Below are positions 58,970 to 64,000 of a DNA stretch of 64,000 nt, piece by piece. Every line of letters begins with the position of its first letter. Within the stretch, counting starts at the first letter, position 1. A model generated the notes under the pieces. That model searched no databases. It had not been told where the DNA came from and saw only the letters and a program-made list of their open reading frames with translations. Position numbers and translations under genes: made by a program. Source of the stretch: Sipunculus nudus (Eukaryota > Annelida > Sipuncula > Golfingiida > Sipunculidae); the NCBI GenBank assembly GCA_026874595.1, contig CM049321.1, positions 6,756,979 through 6,820,978 of the forward strand, read 5' to 3'.

Positions 58970-60542
58970 TAAACTGCGCTGACTGAAAGTCCTCTGAGCT
59001 ATAGTGAACACTCTGTCTGCCGTCCTTCTGTCTGTCTGTAGGTCCATCTGTCCATTAACAGGGCACAAATCATAATTGCTGGACCCAGAAAATTCTAACA
59101 GAAAACCTATGGAGGTCCATAAAAAATCTCCTATGAAAATCTCATTGGAAACCTGAAATGAGGTCACCATGACCTATATCTTCAAGCTACTGGGTTCAAA
59201 AGTACCTTCCAGAATAATTTAAAATTTGATAAAAAACTCCAGTATATATGAATAACCAGTGCATTGATTGCCGTTATTCTTTCCATGCATATTGATCATG
59301 GAGTCTTTCCTTAAGACAGGTGGCACCATCATTTTTATACAAAATTTTCTCTATTTTTGAGACCTTTGGATGAAGCAGTCTGTCTGTTAACAGAGCACAA
59401 ATCATAAGTTTGACCTAGAAACTTCTGTACATCAGCTGAGGTCCTAGGCCAGTCTCCATAGATATCTGAAATTAGGTCATGATGACCAACATTTTGTGAA
59501 GTAGAGGTTTAAAACATGATTTTGAGCATGCTGGCAGTCAGAAGGGGCATGGCACAAATTGTATCTTCTAGGCCGAGAATCTTCTTAGATTACACCAATG
59601 GAGCACCAAAAAAAATCTTATTGGAAACATGAAATTAGGTCATGGTGACCTTTTATTTGTAAACTATGGGTAAAAAACATGATTTTCAGTAACCCTAAAT
59701 ATTCAGGGACATCTTGGGCAATCTCCATTGAAACCTGAAATAAGGTCATGGTGATCCATATTTTGTGTACTACGCAGCCAGAAATCTTGGGTAATCTCCA
59801 TGGAAACCTAAAATTAGGTCACAGTGACCTATATCACTGGCCAAAAACATTTTAAGCACCCAGACAATACTTAAAACTTTACTGTTGGACTTAGAATCTT
59901 TCGGCTGGACATGTTATCATGGAACTACTGGACATGTAACGCTCCCAAGGCAGCAGAAATCTGGCACTTATAAAGAAGCTACTGATTTTCCCCCGGCCTG
60001 CTTTGACCATTTATGTTGCACTAAAACACCAGGTGGTGGGCCTGTCTGCTGAAAAAATCTGCTGATGTGACTAGCACCCAACCAAATGCCAGTCAACAAC
60101 ACTGGACAGGCATCAGGCTCTGCCCAGAAACCACATGTGAGGCCATTCTCTCTGAGCCTGTGGCCTGTTCCCACAGTTGCCTGGGTGAAGAGCGGTCACT
60201 CAAAACAAAACGAACAACATTGGCTCCATGTATTTCTCCCTTGGCTGGTAAACTGTTTTGTCTTCCATCACAGGGTCTCATTTGATTGGACCAAAATACA
60301 GTGCTCCCCTCTGGTGTAGCAATTCAGGATACGAGGTTCAAAACAAACAGGCTTTCGATATAGGTAGTAGGCCTATAGGTAAAGGGCTGTGTAAAGAGCT
60401 TACGGACATGTTGGTTTGAAGAACTTTAATTGCTGCAGCTGATTTGGGATACCACCTACAACATTTGGCATTCAGATGATAAAATTCCTTTTTGTGAATG
60501 TCCTCCTAGTCTGCTGAGTGTCATGACCCAAGGGTCACTTGT
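58970..60542 (+). mobile_element. Helentron-like element, about 1.57 kb
   Basis: Diverged head (gctgactgaaagtcctctgagctatagt, 58978-59005), 'gtccatctgtccattaacag', core units with 'acctgaaatgaggtcaccatgacc' and 'caggtggcacca', and 3' end tctgctgagtgtcatgaccc, aagggtcacttgtt at 60542. The last 85 bp (tttggcattcagatgataaa onward) match the 3' end at 51.8 kb. A GC-richer, non-matching patch at about 59935-60440 may be a further nested insertion. Confidence 0.65.
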
Positions 60543-63500
60543 TCAGTCTTGTCTACCTGTTCCACCAGTCAGGCATCAGTGATATATACACTGGGCTAGA
60601 CTTTGTTCCTTTTCTACAAGGTTAGTCAGCAGTTTGAGTAGGATTGTCATATATTATTCTACAGTGATATTTAAGTTTGTCTCCCTCTGTTTTGCTATAA
60701 CAAAAGCACCAAAGTAATCAGACACTTCTGTCTTCTGAGAACTGATAGAAAGGAAACAATTATTTATTCTCACCCATACAACTGTTATAATTCATAAAGT
60801 ATTCAAATGCTAATGTAAAAAAAATCAATCTGCAGCCTCTCCTATACGCTTGACCTGCAATAAACATGTTTACTCATAATCATATCCATAAACATGTATA
60901 TAAAAATTGAATTTGAGGCAGTAAGTTCTTTGTAGGAAACCTCTGACTTAACCTAAAATTGACTAGTAGCATAAGAAAATATATATAAAAAATTCTTTAT
61001 AGTAACTCTCAAAGTTTCATCTATAAATAAATATATATGTAGCCAAAGAATTCCACTTGTTTCTAACTGTACATTTTTTTAAACACCTTAGATTAAAACA
61101 AATACTTAAGCACAGCAATGTGACATAAAGATACTACAAGTCATTAATAGTGTTTAGAATTGCATGACTTGACATTTATGGGTCAGCTATATTTACACCA
61201 CCACCATGTGGCCAGATGTATTTTGTTTTACCCATAGTTTGTCTGAGTGTAAAAGAAAAACTTAACAGATTGTTGTGTGTATAATTAGGATAACACCCAG
61301 GAAACAATGCATTCAATTATAGGGTTAACCTTGATCACCATCATTTGTTTTTTTTTTCATCCAGAGGTTTCCTTTCTGTTGTGGCACAGTTTTTTGTTGT
61401 TGTCCCAGTTGAAGCCCAGATCAGTTGTTACGGTGCTTATGAGTTTATGGAGGTGTTTAATCTTGACAAAATATTCCTGTGTTGTCTGTAGTTTGATTAG
61501 GATCCTTGTGGAGGAAGTTGTAGTCTCTGACCACTTTCTTTTTTTACATGTTTGTGCCGTAGCCATGGTCTTTGACGGTTTTCTGACTGTTCACTTGTTA
61601 GTGAGGCACAAATCTTAGTCAATGGAAGCTTCAGTTTGATAATGCTTTATGCTGTTGGCACCTTTGTTATTAGACTTATAAAGGGACCATTGTGCCTTGT
61701 CTCGGGCATCCTATGTCTTGCTTTTTTTTTTAAATACTATTTATTATTGACATCATTAAGTAAAAAATAATGATAACATGGATAAGAAATGACATTGCTC
61801 TAATGCATGGTCAAGTTTCATCACGTCTTCATGACATGCAGGTTAAAATTGATAAGTAATATCAAGATCAAAGCATTGTTTTATTCAACAAGAAACGTTG
61901 AAAACTGGACAGAATTTAAAGGATTTTCCTCCCTTATTTTTCTTTATTTTTCATTTTGTTTTATTCTTGAGTCAATGCACCATGTATCCTTTTGAAGACA
62001 AATTTGTTTACAAGACAAATCAGCCATGATAAAAAGAACAAAGAGAGTCAAAATCTAAGGAATGGGCTGATTTCTGTTGATAAGTTTCTCTTAAATATGA
62101 AAGTTGGTAATTGTGATCTTGTTTGTTCCAAAAATCTATCAACAAAGTCTTACAGGTTCAAAACAACCTGCCAGGCAAAAAAAAAGTCAGTGGGATGAGT
62201 AACATATGTGCATAAAGAAGTACATAACATCACCACATCAGCATAAAAAAAAATATGGCAACCCAAAAACAACAAAAAACTGTTTGCACAAACAGCTCGG
62301 GTTGTTAAAGACAAAAGCTGGAAAACATGGTGATGCAAAAACCAAAACAAAAAAAGCAAAAACCAAAAAAAAAAGAACATGTACAAATGTGCCAGAAAAT
62401 GTACTCCCCACATGATTCTTGCCTGTGACTTTATCTCAAATGACTCTCAACAATTTCCTAAGTGTTTCACATATAATGACAAAATTTTTCTGTGGACCAA
62501 ATCTTTGTTACTCCATTCAACTTCAAGGAATTTTTGGTGCATTGACCAAGTGAATTTTATCCAAATTAATTTGTCTTCATTTGATTTAATCTTCACTTCA
62601 TTTGTGATGTTTGATTTTTAATGAAAATTTAAAAAAAATGAGATCTTGCATATTAAGGTATCATTGATCAAGTGTCTTCTTTTGTTTGATATTTAATTTT
62701 TTTTTCACTTTTATAATTTTTCATTTTGTACACCTGCCTAGCCCAGAACGGCCTGGTTGGTGTGTATAGTTCAATATTTACCAAATTATTTTTGTGTTGT
62801 GGTATTAAATGATAAAGTGCACCAGCATTGTCATTTCTTATCCACCTTTTCATTATTTTTTGCTGTGTGATGTCAGTAAAGAATGATATGTCAGATGAAG
62901 AGAAAAGGCTAATTTTTTGAATAAATCCAATAGTAAACAGCATGATCAGCTGTCATAACATGACTACTTGTTTAAAATTTACTAATAAATGAAGATATCA
63001 CAGGCAACTGTAATTGCACTTAGGCGTTTTATTGCATATTATAAGTACTTGTTTTTTTGTGTCAGTTTGAACTTGTTTTCCAGTCTGTTTTGCCTCTTGG
63101 CATCAGGTTTTAAAGCACCTAGTCAAGGTATCCATTTCTTCTTTTGTTTTTATCAAGCAGTGGTTTTAAATATTGGTAGTGATGGAATCCTAACCTACCA
63201 TGAATTGAGTGCATAATCTACTTTCATGTCTTATTGGGAATTTATTTGCTTCTTTATAAGCTTTGGTGTAAGGGAACAGGTTGGCAAAACTGGCACTTGT
63301 TTAATAGGTCTTACTCCTGACTTTCTAGAGCACTTGTGAGTTATGTTCCAGCTGGACTTATTAAGTCCTTAAACTGCTGGAGAACAGTGCAGAAAGAACA
63401 GGTGATGTTTTGTTAATGTAATATTAGTCTTGCAAAAAGAATTCCAGCCATGTTTTGTCATCTCACCACCTTATCCCTCAACACTTTGAAATTAGTATTT

Positions 63501-63680
63501 TTTTAATGTTCCTGCCATCCTTTAAAGTTTCTTTATGATTTCCATGATATTTAAACACTGATAAGAAGTGACTAATTGTATTATTCAGTCAGGATTCTCT
63601 CTCTAGAACATTTTGATGTGATTAACATTTCTGACATCACCAATTTAAATAATAGGGTTGTACATGTACATACCAATACA
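60543..63680. other. AT-rich stretch without a supported gene
   Basis: Several frames of 60-100 codons on both strands, none with recognisable domains, codon bias or splice signals that agree. A-rich patches at about 62247-62375. Confidence 0.45.
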
Positions 63681-63685
63681 AATCT

Positions 63686-64000
63686 CACCATATGATGTCA
63701 ATGATGAGCAAAATGCTATGTCAGAGTCTGAAAGGCCTAAACCTGCATGAGACATCATGAGTCCCTGTCCTATTTTGAATTAACATAGCAGATATACATT
63801 GAACATCTTTTAAACATCTCTTGGCATATCTTTCAGCCTTTTCAGTTTACTGTTTTTTAGCAGTTGCATTTATTATCTCACACCATATGATGTCAGTGAT
63901 GAATAAATGCCAAACCAGAAGATGTGGCTTTAAATCTGAGACATCCTGGGTAACTGTCATATCAATATTATGTTTGTAGCCTTTTCATTTAACTATTTTT
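63686..64000 (+). repeat. degenerate direct repeat of about 195 bp at the window edge
   Basis: 'accatatgatgtcaatgatga' at about 63688 and 'accatatgatgtcagtgatga' at about 63882, followed in both by 'gagacatc', 'agccttttca' and similar text. The second unit runs off the window. Confidence 0.6.

Noticed and set aside
39179-60542. Classic Helitron with 3' CTRR end
   Set aside because: The tails end CTTG rather than CTRR and insertion is in a T run rather than A|T; the Helentron/HINE layout fits better.
61307-61618. Plus-strand hydrophobic frame of 103 codons
   Set aside because: Composition follows T-rich DNA; an overlapping opposite-strand frame exists and no domain is visible.

Overview
The window looks like nuclear DNA of an invertebrate, most likely a bivalve mollusc. 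It is AT-rich and gene-poor, with small exons, long introns, a Toll-like-receptor relic, an APE-type LINE, and very many non-autonomous elements of the Pearl/HINE (Helentron-like) style described from bivalves. There are no operons, no bacterial signals, no CRISPR array and no clear stand-alone tRNA or rRNA gene. The species call is inference.

Layout. (1) 1-1359: the 3' part of a broken Toll-like receptor gene (LRR, LRR-CT, membrane segment, TIR). (2) 820-19594: a near-perfect tandem duplication of about 9.39 kb (820-10206 and 10207-19594). The breakpoint falls between membrane segment and TIR domain, so copy 2 holds only the TIR half. Each copy carries a dead LINE on the minus strand, poly-C tracts, two minisatellites, a MITE-like element, a 231-bp doublet and a degenerate array of about 300-bp units. 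(3) 19595-27200: mostly unrecognised AT-rich DNA with small repeats and two weak exon candidates. (4) 27.2-36.5 kb: a 93-bp minisatellite, diverged 'GGTGGYGCCACC' repeats with a nested solo LTR, and four tandem units each holding a splice-flanked exon-like cassette, one of them split from its upstream part by a tRNA-derived SINE. (5) 37133-57506: a plausible four-exon plus-strand gene for a 386-residue protein of no recognised family (short N-terminal exons, coiled coil, basic nuclear-localisation-like stretch, Ser/Pro/Thr-rich tail). All three introns are phase 1. Its 16-kb second intron is packed with Helentron-like elements. (6) 57.5-64 kb: 3' flank, one more Helentron-like element, and unremarkable AT-rich DNA.

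The most interesting system is the Helentron/HINE-like family. Its 5' end is a 14-bp-stem hairpin starting TAGCTCAGCTGACT. Its 3' end has the inverted match TCAGCTGAGC set inward, then the 14-bp palindrome TGACCCATGGGTCA, then CTTG(T). Internal tandem cores of about 140 or 340 bp carry direct repeats of AGGTCA. One 2.4-kb minus-strand copy (40266-42670) interrupts another repeat whose uninterrupted counterpart lies at 39570-39600, which fixes its ends and indicates insertion within a T run. AGGTCA repeats in this DNA form ideal nuclear-receptor DR1 sites and, inside splice-flanked cassettes, read as Arg-Ser dipeptides, suggesting how element sequence could be captured as exon.
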